A DNA stretch of 64,000 nt from Salinicola tamaricis (GCF_003006155.1 NZ_CP023559.1:3162001-3226000), one strand, 5' to 3'; shown: positions 48,505 through 57,834, counted from the first letter of the stretch. Numbers and translations are program-made. The notes: generated by a model not told the origin, from the letters alone.

Positions 48505-50352
48505 ATGCGCGTGATCGGCGCCGTCACCGGCCTTTGCGTACTGCTGATCGGGATGTGGGTGGCCTGGAGCTGGGCCACGCGCGAGCCCCACGGCGAGACG
48601 CCGAGCGTCGAGCCGAGCGGCTGGGAGTACCGCTGGGGCGACTCGCCGCGGGATGCCGCCGGGCTGCCGGCCTGGCTCCACGCCAGCGATAGCGGCTGGC
48701 AGCCGATCGCTTTTCCCGCCAACCCGCCGCAGCGTGACGGCCACGACAAGGTGTGGTTTCGTCTGCGTCTGCCGCACAATCAATGGCACGACCCGGTGCT
48801 GTTCATCTCCAGCATCGATCTGATCGCGCAGGTCTATCTCGACGACCGGCTGATCTACCAGCATGGCGACTTCAGTGATGGCGATCATGTCACCTTCGCC
48901 GGTTGGCCCTGGCACATGATCGCGCTGCCCCACGACTTCGCCGGCAAGACCCTCTGGCTGCGTGTCTTCTCCGATTACACCAGCATCGGTCTGTGGGGCC
49001 AGGTGTACCTGATGGAGCGCGGAGAGGCCTATCGTCAGATCATCCGGCGCTCGGCCTGGGACGTAGCCGTGAGCGCGCTGGCGCTGGCACTGTCGGTATT
49101 TGCCGCGATCTTCGCCGTCAGCGGCGTCGAGCGACGCAGCTTCGGTGCCATCGCGCTGTTTGCCGGTGCCTCGGGGCTGATGCTGCTGGCCGAGGCGCCG
49201 GCGCGGCAGCTGATCGCCGGCAATCCGCTGGGGTGGGATCTGATCCGGGCCTTCAGTTACTACATGCTGCCGGTGGCGACCGGGCTGATTCTCGCCCACT
49301 GGCTCAAGGGCAGCGCGCGGCGCTGGACGCAGCGGCTATGGGCACTGCATCTCGCCTACGTGGTGCTGGTCGTCGGCCTGGTCCAGGGTGGGGTGATCAA
49401 CCTCTCGCTGACCTTTCCCATCTTCGACATGCTGCTGGTACTGACACTGCCGACGATGCTGGCGCTGGCGCTATGGCAGTGGCGGGCGCTGGACGGTACC
49501 CAGCGCACCGTGGTGCTGAGCTTCGCCGTGTTCGCACCGCTGCTGCTGGCCGACATTCTGGTGGCCCACGGCTTCATCCCGTGGCAGCCGATACCGTTGA
49601 GCTTCGGCACGCTGGCCTTCTCGCTCTCTTGCGTGGCGATCTCACTGCATCGCTACCACCGGGTCCATCGCGAGCTGGCCCGCTCCCACGAGACGCTGGA
49701 GCAGCAGGTGGCCTTACGCACTGCGGAGCTTGCGGGGCTGGTCGAAGAGCTCGAAGGCTTGTCCTACCGCGATGCCCTGACCGGGCTCTACAACCGGCGC
49801 CATTTCGATGCGGCCTACGCCCAGGCGTGCCGGCGAGCAGTGGCGGGGGGCGAATGTCTGACCCTGGCGATCGTCGATCTCGACCACTTCAAGCGCATCA
49901 ACGATCGTTTCGGGCACGATGCCGGCGATAGCGTGCTGGTCGACGTGGCGACGCTGCTCAAGGCGAGCAAGGCGGCTGGCGAGAGTGTCTGCCGCCTGGG
50001 CGGCGAGGAGTTCGCGCTGCTCTCTCACACCTCGCCGGCGGCGCTGGCCGCGCGTCTCGAGCGGCTGCTGGGGCGGCTCTCGGCGACACCACTCAAACGT
50101 GGCGGAATGTGCCTGGGGCATGTCACGTTCTCGGCTGGCATCGCCAGCTTCCCGATGCACAGTGCAAGCCCTGACGGCTTGCTGCGACTGGCCGACGAAG
50201 CACTCTACTGCGCCAAGCGCAGCGGTCGCAGTACGGTGGCGATCTATTCGGCCCTGGTCGAGCCGTGCCTGCAGCAGGCGGAGGCCGAGCCGGGCGCCAG
50301 CCACGCGCAGCGCGACGTGGGCGGAGCCACACGAGGCGAGAGGCGCCAGTGA
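48505..50352 (+). CDS. Membrane-anchored diguanylate cyclase (7TM-type sensor + GGDEF)
   Basis: Makes cyclic di-GMP. 615 residues: N-terminal TM anchor, a periplasmic beta-rich region (about residues 35-190), seven hydrophobic helices (about residues 195-390) resembling the 7TMR-DISM arrangement, a short coiled linker, then a GGDEF domain with LTGLYNRRHFDAAYAQACRR, VDLDHFKRINDRFGHDAGDS, the intact active site CRLGGEEFALL and KRSGRSTVAIYSA. The signal sensed is unknown. It lies between the hexarate enzymes and the TRAP transporter but has its own promoter, so it may not be part of that operon. Confidence 0.85.
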   Translation: MRVIGAVTGLCVLLIGMWVAWSWATREPHGETPSVEPSGWEYRWGDSPRDAAGLPAWLHASDSGWQPIAFPANPPQRDGHDKVWFRLRLPHNQWHDPVLFISSIDLIAQVYLDDRLIYQHGDFSDGDHVTFAGWPWHMIALPHDFAGKTLWLRVFSDYTSIGLWGQVYLMERGEAYRQIIRRSAWDVAVSALALALSVFAAIFAVSGVERRSFGAIALFAGASGLMLLAEAPARQLIAGNPLGWDLIRAFSYYMLPVATGLILAHWLKGSARRWTQRLWALHLAYVVLVVGLVQGGVINLSLTFPIFDMLLVLTLPTMLALALWQWRALDGTQRTVVLSFAVFAPLLLADILVAHGFIPWQPIPLSFGTLAFSLSCVAISLHRYHRVHRELARSHETLEQQVALRTAELAGLVEELEGLSYRDALTGLYNRRHFDAAYAQACRRAVAGGECLTLAIVDLDHFKRINDRFGHDAGDSVLVDVATLLKASKAAGESVCRLGGEEFALLSHTSPAALAARLERLLGRLSATPLKRGGMCLGHVTFSAGIASFPMHSASPDGLLRLADEALYCAKRSGRSTVAIYSALVEPCLQQAEAEPGASHAQRDVGGATRGERRQ

Positions 50353-50410
50353 GCGCAGACGCCGGCATGGCGAAAGATAGGACGGCACGGGCGCGAGTGT
50401 CTGCCGTCGG

Positions 50411-50862
50411 TCAGAGAACCTCGAGCGTGGTCTTGACTCTATCCAGTGCGACCAGGGTGCGAAACCACTCGACGTTGGGGTTGCCGTGGAACAGCGTGTC
50501 ACAGAGCTGCTGGAAACGGCTCATGCTCGGCACCAGCAGCACCAGCATGAAGTCCGCTGCGCCAGTGACGTAATAGCACTGCTGAATCTCGGGGCCGGAA
50601 AAGCGCGCTTTCAGCGCCTCCAAGTCGGCGGCATGCGTCTTTTTCGCGCGCACCTCCACAAAGATCGTGATCACCTGGCCCAGCTTGTCCGGGTCGAGCA
50701 CCGCCACATTCGCCTTGATGTATCTCCTGCTTTGAGCCGCTGGACCCGCCGCTGCACCGAGGCGGTGGAGAGATGTACCCGCTCGGCCAGCTCGCGCAGC
50801 GGTGTCTGGCACTCGGCCTGTAGATGCTTGAGCAAGGCCCGGTCGAAGTCGTCCAGCGCCAT
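50411..50862 (-). CDS. Lrp/AsnC family transcriptional regulator (one frameshift)
   Basis: A 150-residue regulator: HTH (ALLKHLQAECQTPLRELAER, VHLSTASVQRRVQRLKA) then RAM domain (LGQVITIFVEV, QQCYYVTGAADFMLVLLVPS). One base is missing near 50725 (expected RLKAxGYIKANVAVLDPDK). Start MALDDFDRALL at 50862. It is divergent from a RarD-type transporter gene and may control it; two ATCGCGAT palindromes lie between. Confidence 0.85.
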
Positions 50863-50886
50863 GGTGGCCACCTGGTGAGAAAATGT

Positions 50887-50950
50887 ATCGCGATGAGGCC
50901 TCATGTCGAGCGCCTTTATCGCCTAGTGTGCAATAAAATATCGCGATATT
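50887..50950. promoter_or_regulatory. Two ATCGCGAT palindromes between lrp and rarD
   Basis: ATCGCGAT at 50887-50894 and 50940-50947; the second is extended to the 14-bp perfect palindrome AATATCGCGATATT (50937-50950). Centres are 53 bp apart (about five helical turns). Plausible Lrp-type operators. Confidence 0.5.
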
Positions 50951-50970
50951 CGTCAGCTCGGAAGCGCACC

Positions 50971-51872
50971 ATGCCCACCGAATCCAACGAGTCCCTTGGC
51001 GTCGCCTTGAACGTCGCGGCCTCGGTTTTCTTCGCTCTCATGTTCGCCTACACGCCGCTGCTCGGTGCGCTGGACGGCGGGGAAATCTATGGCTGGCGCA
51101 TGCTGCTCACCTTTCCCTGCCTGACACTGTTTATTCTGATGCGGGGTTATGGGTGGTGGCGAGCGTTTACCGACGCTTGAGAACCGAGCGCTATTTCTGG
51201 GTGACACGACTGCTCGGGTCGGGACTGCTCGGCCTACAGCTATGGCTATTCATGTGGGCACCGGTCAATGGTCAGGGGCTGGCGGTATCCTTGGATACTT
51301 TCTGATGCCGATCACCATGGTCGTCGTCGGCCGGCTCGCGTTCAGGGACCGGCTGTCGCGATGGCAGCAACTGGCCAGTCTGTTCGCCCTAGCGGGGGCT
51401 TTGAACCAGTTGCTGATTTCCCAGCGCTGGCGTGGCCGACGCTCGTGGTCTGCCTGGGCTATCCGATCTATTTTGGTTGCGCCGGATGACGGATACCAAC
51501 CATATCGGCGGGCTATGGTTCGACATGTTGCTGGCTCTGCCGGCCAGCATCTATTTCATCGTGCAGGGTGGCGGGGTGGTCGGCGCACCCACCAGTGGCA
51601 TCCATTGCCCTGATACTGGGCCTCGGGTGCTCAGCGCCCTGGCGCTGGTGCTTCAGGCACTCTCGGAGCCGCTGCTCAACCTGAGCCTCTTTGGTCTACT
51701 GGTCTATGTCGAACCGCTACTACTGTTCATCGTGGCGCTATGTCTAGGGGAGACGGTCGCCAGCGGTGAGTGGCCGACCTATGTTGCTATCTGGCTGGCC
51801 GTGGTGGCGCTCTGCGTGGACGGCGTGCTCAGGATGCATCAGGCGAGAGGTGTCGCCCGAGCGGCCGGTTGA
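50971..51872 (+). CDS. rarD: EamA-superfamily transporter, RarD-like (multiple frameshifts)
   Basis: A ten-TM drug/metabolite transporter of about 301 residues after repair. SLGVALNVAASVFFALMFAY, LGSGLLGLQLWLFMWAPVNG, VSLGYFLMPITMVVVGRLAF, LVVCLGYPIYF and PLLNLSLFGLLVYVEPLLLF follow RarD (PRK-type permease). Frame changes near 51165, 51294, 51432 and 51475 are single-base losses; near 51595 an extra G and at about 51628 a missing G compensate. Because every segment remains conserved and only frames change, errors in sequence are likelier than pseudogenisation, yet the density is the highest here. Confidence 0.7.
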
Positions 51873-52004
51873 GTCACGCCGGTCTGGCCGCCAATCCCGG
51901 CGAGGCATGCAGCGTGTGGGCCTGGCACGGGTGCCGATGGCTGAGGCCAAGACGCGATGCGGCGAGGATGCCAAAGTCTAATATTTGAATAAGTATGATG
52001 TATG

Positions 52005-52035
52005 GCAATGTTGGCGGCGACGATAACAACATTGC
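52005..52035. promoter_or_regulatory. 9-bp inverted repeat upstream of dctP
   Basis: GCAATGTTG (52005-52013) and CAACATTGC (52027-52035), 84 nt before the dctP start and directly after a TATGAT -10-like box (51994-51999). Candidate operator for the TRAP operon or an RNA hairpin. Confidence 0.45.
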
Positions 52036-52118
52036 GGCCTGTGCGGTGTCGCGATCGGTCTGGCGCAGACGCCGGACGGCGGCCTCGGCGGCTGCGCCCA
52101 TTCGACATGGAGCGCGTC

Positions 52119-53120
52119 ATGACCTCACTTTTCTCCTCGCGTGTCTCGCGTACCTGCCTCTCTCTCGCCGCCGCCGGCGTGCTGCTGAGCGCCAGCCTGG
52201 GTGCCCAGGCGGCGACCTGGCGCGGGTGGAACGTCCATCCCGACGGCTACCCCAATTCGCTGGCGCTGAAGTCTTTCGCCGAGGAGGTGGCCAAGACCAC
52301 CGACGGCCGCGTCGAGCCCAAGGTCTACAACAACGGCGTCCTCGGCGATCAGCCGGATGCGATCGAACAGGCCCGCAGCGGCGCGCTGGACTTCGGCAAC
52401 TTCAACATGGGGCCGATGGGCCCGGTGGTGCCCGAGACCGACGTGCTCTCGCTGCCGTTCCTGTTCAAGGATGTCGAGCAGATGTATCGGGTCATGGATG
52501 GTGACATTGGCAAGCGCTTTGCCGCCGCCCTGGCCGAGAAGAACCTGATCGCGCTCTCCTGGTTCGGTTCCGGCGCGCGCAGCTTCTACGACACCAAACG
52601 CCCGATCGAGACCCCCGACGACGTTAAGGGGCTCAAGCTGCGGGTGATGAACAACGATCTCTACGTGCAGATGGTCGATGCCCTGGGTGGCAACGCCACG
52701 CCGATGGCCTACAGCGAAGTGTTCCAGTCGCTCAAGACCGGTGTGATCGACGGTGCCGAGAACAACTTTCCCTCGTTCGAGTCGAGCAACCACTACGAAG
52801 TGGCCAAGTACTATTCGCTCACCGAGCACCTGATCATTCCCGAGTGCCTGTGCGTGGCCAAGTCGAGCTGGGAGGCGCTCTCCGCCGACGACCAGCGCGC
52901 CGTGCGCACCGCCGCCGAGAACGCCGCCCAGGCGCAGCGCCGGCTATGGGCGGAGCGGGTAGCCAAGAGCCGCGCCATCGTCGAGAAGGCGGGGGTGAAG
53001 ATCAATGAGGTGAAGGACAAGGCTGCCTTCCAGCAGCGCATGGAGCCGCTCTACCAGGCATTCATCGACAAGCACCCCGAGCTTGCCTCGCTGATCGACG
53101 AGATTCGTCAGACCCCCTGA
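52119..53120 (+). CDS. TRAP transporter substrate-binding protein (DctP)
   Basis: Periplasmic receptor of 333 residues. Signal peptide ends SLGAQAA. NSLALKSFAEEVAKTTDGRV, FPFLF-like LSLPFLFKDVEQMYRVMDGD, GLKLRVMNNDLYVQMVDALGG and TGVIDGAENNFPSFESSNHYEV are typical DctP blocks, including the Arg that binds a carboxylate. Start at 52119 follows GGAG. First gene of the TRAP set; neighbouring genes suggest an imported hexuronate or hexarate. Confidence 0.93.
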   Translation: MTSLFSSRVSRTCLSLAAAGVLLSASLGAQAATWRGWNVHPDGYPNSLALKSFAEEVAKTTDGRVEPKVYNNGVLGDQPDAIEQARSGALDFGNFNMGPMGPVVPETDVLSLPFLFKDVEQMYRVMDGDIGKRFAAALAEKNLIALSWFGSGARSFYDTKRPIETPDDVKGLKLRVMNNDLYVQMVDALGGNATPMAYSEVFQSLKTGVIDGAENNFPSFESSNHYEVAKYYSLTEHLIIPECLCVAKSSWEALSADDQRAVRTAAENAAQAQRRLWAERVAKSRAIVEKAGVKINEVKDKAAFQQRMEPLYQAFIDKHPELASLIDEIRQTP

Positions 53121-53197
53121 TTGCCCTCGCGAGGTCGGCGCGTCTCCGCCGGGAGGCGCGCCGGCCGCCTCTTCGCCGCAGTTGACAGGATCTCACC

Positions 53198-53716
53198 GTG
53201 AACGACTCCCAGCCGCCCGTGGCCGCTGGCACCTCGGCGTGTGACAAGGTGCTCGATACGCTGGCGCGACTCTGCCTGATCGTCGCCGGCGTACTGCTGG
53301 TATTTCTGATCTTCTCGTTCGGCTGGCTGGTCTTCGGCCGCTACGTGCTCAATGACACTCCGACCTGGATCGAGCAGTCGTCGCTGCTGATCGTGGTCTA
53401 CATCACCTGCCTGGGGGCTGCCGCCGGGGTCAGGTTCCGTTCCCACCTGAGCATCGACTTCCTGCGCGAGGGTGCGCCACGCCCGCTGCGCCTGCTGATG
53501 CAGCTGATCGCCGACGCCTTCGTGATCGCCTTCGGCGGTGTCATGGCCTGGCAGGGGTGGCTGATGATGCTCAACAACGCCGACCGTCCGATCCCCATGC
53601 TGGGGCTGTCGGAGAGCTGGCGCTCGGCACCGCTGGTGGCCTGCGGGGTGCTGCTGGTGATCTTCACAGGCGCTGAGCTGATCCAGCGCGCGATCTCGAC
53701 ACGCAAGGGGCACTGA
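53198..53716 (+). CDS. TRAP transporter small permease (DctQ)
   Basis: A 172-residue inner-membrane protein with four TM helices (about residues 25-50, 62-82, 100-120, 145-165); GRYVLNDTPTWIEQSSLLIVVYI is the DctQ signature. GTG start at 53198 with AGGA upstream. Forms the permease with the DctM protein. Confidence 0.92.
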   Translation: MNDSQPPVAAGTSACDKVLDTLARLCLIVAGVLLVFLIFSFGWLVFGRYVLNDTPTWIEQSSLLIVVYITCLGAAAGVRFRSHLSIDFLREGAPRPLRLLMQLIADAFVIAFGGVMAWQGWLMMLNNADRPIPMLGLSESWRSAPLVACGVLLVIFTGAELIQRAISTRKGH

Positions 53717-53718
53717 CC

Positions 53719-54999
53719 ATGGGGCTGATCATTCTGTTCGGGGTGTTCGCGCTGGGCCTGATCGTGGGCGCGCCGATCGCCTTCGCGGTGGGGCTGTCGG
53801 CGGTGGTGACCTTCCTCTACGAGGGACTGCCGCTGTTCGTCGGCTTCCAGCGCATCGTCTCGGGGATCTCGGTGTTCTCGCTGCTGGCGATCCCGTTCTT
53901 CATCTTCGCCGGCGAGCTGATGCTCCACGGGGGTATCTCGCGGCGACTGGTGCGCTTCGCCTCGGCGGCGGTGGGGCGCATGCGCGGCGGCCTGGGCATG
54001 GTCAACGTCACCTCGTCGATGCTGTTCGGCGGTATCTCCGGCTCGGCCGTGGCGGATACCTCGGCGCTGGGCTCGATCCTGATTCCGGTGATGAAGGAGA
54101 AGGGCTACGACACCGACTATGCGGTCAATGTCACGGTCACCTCGTCGATCGCCGGGGTGGTGATCCCACCCAGCCATAACATGATTCTCTATGCGGTGGC
54201 CGCGGGTGGCGGCATCTCGGTCACCCAGCTGTTCGTGGCGGGTATCGTGCCGGGTATCCTGATGTGTCTGGCGCTGGCGGTGGCCGCCTACGTGGTGGCG
54301 GTGAAGCGCGGCTACGGCGGCGAAACCTTTCCCGGCTGGGCGGCGCTGCTGATCAGCTTCTGCGCCTCGCTGCCGGGCCTGCTCACTGCGGTGATCATCG
54401 TCGGCGGCGTGCTCTCCGGGGTTCTCACGGTGACCGAGTCCGGCGCCTTCGGCGCGCTCTACGCCATCGTGGTCACCGGCCTGGTCTACCGCGAGCTGCG
54501 CTGGGCGGCGTTCAAGACCACGGTCTATCAGGCAGTCAAGACCACGGCGCTGGTGATGATCCTGGTCGGCTGCGCCTCGGCGTTCTCCTATCTGCTGGCG
54601 CTCTACAGCGTGCCCGAGATGCTCGCCAACGGTCTGACCTCGGTCTCCGACAATCCGATCGTGGTGCTGCTGATGCTCAACCTGCTGCTGCTGGCGCTGG
54701 GCATGATCATGGATATGGCGCCACTGATCCTGATTTGCACCCCGATCTTTCTGCCGGTGGCGCAGCAGTTCGGCATGGACCCGACCCAGTTCGGCATCCT
54801 GATGATGATGAACCTGGGCATCGGGCTGTGTACGCCGCCGGTGGGGGGGTGCCTATTCGTGGGCAGCGCGATCGGCGGGATCAAGATCGAGCAGACGGTG
54901 AAGACCATCTGGCCGTTCTACCTGGCGCTGTTCGCGGTGCTGATGCTGGTCACCTATGTGCCGGCGATCTCGTTGACGCTGCCTCATCTGCTGCAATGA
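53719..54999 (+). CDS. TRAP transporter large permease (DctM)
   Basis: A 426-residue permease with about twelve TM segments. GLGMVNVTSSMLFGGISGSAVADTSALGSI and IPPSHNMILYAVAAGGGISVTQLF are diagnostic. Separated from dctQ by 2 nt. Intact frame. With DctP and DctQ it forms a sodium-driven uptake system. Confidence 0.94.
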   Translation: MGLIILFGVFALGLIVGAPIAFAVGLSAVVTFLYEGLPLFVGFQRIVSGISVFSLLAIPFFIFAGELMLHGGISRRLVRFASAAVGRMRGGLGMVNVTSSMLFGGISGSAVADTSALGSILIPVMKEKGYDTDYAVNVTVTSSIAGVVIPPSHNMILYAVAAGGGISVTQLFVAGIVPGILMCLALAVAAYVVAVKRGYGGETFPGWAALLISFCASLPGLLTAVIIVGGVLSGVLTVTESGAFGALYAIVVTGLVYRELRWAAFKTTVYQAVKTTALVMILVGCASAFSYLLALYSVPEMLANGLTSVSDNPIVVLLMLNLLLLALGMIMDMAPLILICTPIFLPVAQQFGMDPTQFGILMMMNLGIGLCTPPVGGCLFVGSAIGGIKIEQTVKTIWPFYLALFAVLMLVTYVPAISLTLPHLLQ

Positions 55000-55059
55000 A
55001 TTCGCGCCCGGTACGCCGGGCGCCATCCGCTCTGCCAACGAACATGAAGGAGTTTCAGC

Positions 55060-55858
55060 ATGCTGAACCGACTACTGGTGACCGGTGCCGCCGGGGGAGT
55101 GGGGCAGGCGATTCGCCCCCATCTGGCGCGTCTGGCGCATCAGGTGCGGCTCTCCGATATCGTCGACCCAGGGGTGGCCGCCGCCCACGAGGAGATCGTC
55201 ACCTGCGAGCTGGCGGATGCCGAGGCAGGCGGAGCTGGTCGCGGGCTGCGATGGGGTGATCCACCTCGGCGGCATCTCGGTGGAGAAGCCGTGGGCCGAG
55301 ATCCTCCCGGCCAATATCATCGGCGTCTACAACCTTTATGAAGCGGTGCGACGCCACGGCCGGCCGCGGGTGGTCTTCGCCAGCTCCAACCACACCATCG
55401 GCTTCTATCCGCGCACCACGCGGCTCGACAGCCAGGTACCGCACCGGCCCGACTCGCTCTACGGCGTCTCCAAGTGTTTCGGTGAGGATCTCGCCAGCCT
55501 CTATCACGACAAGTTCGGCATCGAGACGCTCAGCCTGCGCATCGGCTCCTGTTTCCCCCAGCCCAAGGATACCCGCATGCTGGCGACCTGGCTCGGGGTG
55601 GAGGACCTCGTCGATCTGCTGGCACGTGCCTTCGCCGCGCCGCAACTGGGGCACACCGTGGTCTATGGGGCGTCCGACAACGCCGAGCAGTGGTGGGACA
55701 ATCGCCATGCGCAGTTCCTCGGCTGGCGCCCGCGCCAGAGTTCCGCACCCTGGCGCGAGGCGGTCGAGGCCGCCGACGGCCGGCTCGACCCGGATGATCC
55801 GGCGGTGCGCTTCCAGGGTGGCAAGTTCGTCGCCCTTGGTCACCCCGACGAGGGGTGA
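55060..55858 (+). CDS. udh: Uronate dehydrogenase (one frameshift)
   Basis: NAD-dependent SDR enzyme oxidising D-glucuronate or D-galacturonate to the aldaro-lactone. Rossmann motif LLVTGAAGGVGQAIRPHL; HLGGISVEKPWAEILPANIIG; FASSNHTIGFYPR; catalytic YGVSK; LRIGSCFPQPKDTRMLATWL; TVVYGASDNAEQWWDNR, all as in Pseudomonas Udh. An extra A near 55224 breaks the frame; removing it yields exactly 265 residues, the length of characterised Udh. AAGGAG precedes the ATG. Follows the TRAP operon by 60 nt; supplies substrate to the two dehydratases. Confidence 0.93.
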
Positions 55859-55984
55859 ATGACGTCCACCACCTGCGAGCTGGTATGCTAGCGCCAATCG
55901 ACGGTCAAGGTGCGGCCGCGCCAGCGGCCCGCAGGGTAGTGACACGGCACGACGATATCCGGCACAGCATAGGTAGAAGAAACG

Positions 55985-56728
55985 ATGGAGCAGACCCAGG
56001 CCTTCAGCGTGCAGCGCATCTCGATGCAGGAGAGCCTGTCGCGCCAGATCGCGCGCCAGCTCGAAGCCCTGATCACCGAGGGCAAGATTCCGGTGGGCGA
56101 CAAGCTGCCCACCGAGAGCCAGCTGTGCGACATGTTCGGGGTCAGCCGTACCGCGGTGCGCGAGGCGATCGCCCATCTCAAGTCGATGGGGCTGGTGGAG
56201 ACTCGCCGCGGCATCGGTACCCGGGTGCTGCGCTCGGCGCCGGCCAGCGCCTTCCCGGCGCGGCGCATCAGTGCCACGACCGTGGAGGACATTCTCCACG
56301 TGCTCGAACTGCGCTTGGTGCTGGATTCCCAGGCCGCGGCGCTGGCCGCCGAGCGGCGCAGTGATGCCGACATCGAGGCGCTGACCCGCGCTCATGAGGC
56401 GCTGGTTGCCGCCAGCCGTGAAGGTGGCCAGGCACGTCAAGAGGATTATCACTTCCATCGCGCCATCGTCGAAGCCAGCCACAATCCGTTCTTTGTCGCC
56501 CTCTACGATCAACTGCACGAAGGGGCCATTCCGCGGACCAAGCTGGTGGCGGTGGAACTCGACCCGGCGGCCATGACCCACTACCTCGAGCGTGTGGCGC
56601 GTGAGCATGCCGACGTGCTCGCGGCCATCGTGGCGGGGCAGCCTCAAGCGGCGCGCGACGCCATGCTGCGACATCTCCAGCGCGCGTACGACAACTATGC
56701 CGCCTATCAGGATATTCCTCGCGGCTGA
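55985..56728 (+). CDS. GntR family regulator, FCD (FadR) subfamily
   Basis: A 247-residue regulator: winged helix (GDKLPTESQLCDMFGVSRTA, VREAIAHLKSMGLVETRRGI), then an FCD ligand-binding domain (ELRLVLDSQAAALAAERRSD, YHFHRAIVEASHNPFFVALY) whose His/Asp residues bind a metal and an organic acid. Located beside udh and the TRAP genes; likely represses them in the absence of hexuronate. AGGTAGAAGAAACG precedes the ATG. Confidence 0.9.
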   Translation: MEQTQAFSVQRISMQESLSRQIARQLEALITEGKIPVGDKLPTESQLCDMFGVSRTAVREAIAHLKSMGLVETRRGIGTRVLRSAPASAFPARRISATTVEDILHVLELRLVLDSQAAALAAERRSDADIEALTRAHEALVAASREGGQARQEDYHFHRAIVEASHNPFFVALYDQLHEGAIPRTKLVAVELDPAAMTHYLERVAREHADVLAAIVAGQPQAARDAMLRHLQRAYDNYAAYQDIPRG

Positions 56729-56768
56729 CCTCGCTGCTGCGCCTGCCCTCGGCGTTTCCGGCGTGGGC

Positions 56769-57720
56769 CTAGACGAGCCCCAGCCACTTCAGCACGATCA
56801 ACCCCAGACTCAGGCTGAACATCGAGCCGAAGGTGGTGATCACGATGATATTGGCGGCCAGCTTGTCGTTGGCCTTGAACGCCTTGGCCATGACGAAAGA
56901 GGCCGCTGCGCCGGGACTGCCCAAGAACAGGAACAGGATACCCAGGGCCGGGCCGCGGATGCCCAGTGCCAGGGCGCCGAGAACGCCCAGCAGCGGTCCC
57001 ACATCAGTTTCCACAGGCTGGCGTCCAGGGCGATGGTGGTGCTGCTGCGCTTGAACGCGTGATCGAGAGCGTGCCACCGATGCAGCGATCAGGCCCAGCG
57101 GCAGCGACCATCGAGCCCAGATAGCCGCCGGAGGTGAGTAGCCAGGCGGGGAGATCGAGCCCCAGCAGTGCCACCGGGATCGCCAGCACCACGCTCAGGA
57201 TCAGCGGATTCTTGGCCAGGTTGCGCGCCAGTGAGCGCAGGTCGGTGGGCACATCCTCGCTGTAGACCGAGAGCACGATCACCGAGACCACGTTGTAGAC
57301 TACGATCACCGCGCCGGCCAGAATGCCCCCCACGGATAGCCCATAGTCACCATACTGGCTGGCCGCCAGGGCCAGACCGACGATGCCGTTATTGGCGCGG
57401 CAGGCGCCCTGGGTGAAGATCCCGCGCTCGACGTAGGGGTGACGCCAGATCGCCCAGAGCCAGGCGAGGAAGAAGCTCGCCAGGGTGAAGCCGACGAAGT
57501 AGAGGATCAGCCGCGGCTGCAGGGCGCTGTCGAGATCGGCCTGGATGATGCTGAGGAACAGCAGCGTCGGCATGGTCACCCGAAACACCAGCGACGAGGC
57601 GGTGTTGATGAAGGCGGCATCGATCCAGCCCAGGCGCTTGAGCCCCAGGCCGAGGAATACCATCAGAAAGACCGGCAGAGTGATCTCGAGGGTATGGGTG
57701 AATGCCGCGAGCAGGCCCAT
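56769..57720 (-). CDS. AEC (auxin efflux carrier) family transporter, frameshifted
   Basis: A ten-TM secondary carrier of about 317 residues after repair. FLMVFLGLGLKRLGWIDAAF, RVTMPTLLFLSIIQ and GACRANNGIVGLALAASQYG are AEC signatures; the C-terminal half includes SPGAAASFVMAKAF and SLGLIVLKWLGLV. At least two bases are lost between about 56990 and 57110. GGAG precedes the ATG. Convergent with the GntR gene; bacterial AEC proteins move malate and other carboxylates. Confidence 0.82.
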
Positions 57721-57723
57721 GCG

Positions 57724-57834
57724 TCACTCTCCGCCGCGAACCAGCCAGAAGCCAACCACCAGGGCGGCGAGGAGGACGGCCCAGAACAGCCGGTTTCTCA
57801 GACGAGTGTCGCGGTGGGAACCTTTGCGGGACAC
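57724..57834 (-). CDS. 36-residue single-TM small protein upstream of the AEC carrier
   Basis: GTG at 57834 preceded by AAGGA at 7-nt spacing; reads MSRKGSHRDTRLRNRLFWAV, then ALVVGFWLVRGGE, stop at 57724-57726. A strongly basic N-terminus followed by one hydrophobic helix and a charged tail, a typical small inner-membrane protein. Its stop is 3 nt before the AEC carrier's ATG, and the carrier's GGAG lies inside its last codons, so they are coupled. No family recognised. It may be a subunit or leader for the carrier. Confidence 0.6.
   Translation of the reverse strand: MSRKGSHRDTRLRNRLFWAVLLAALVVGFWLVRGGE

Noticed and set aside
51149..51613. Separate small ORFs in the 51.1-51.9 kb region
   Set aside because: They are consecutive frame fragments of one RarD-like transporter.
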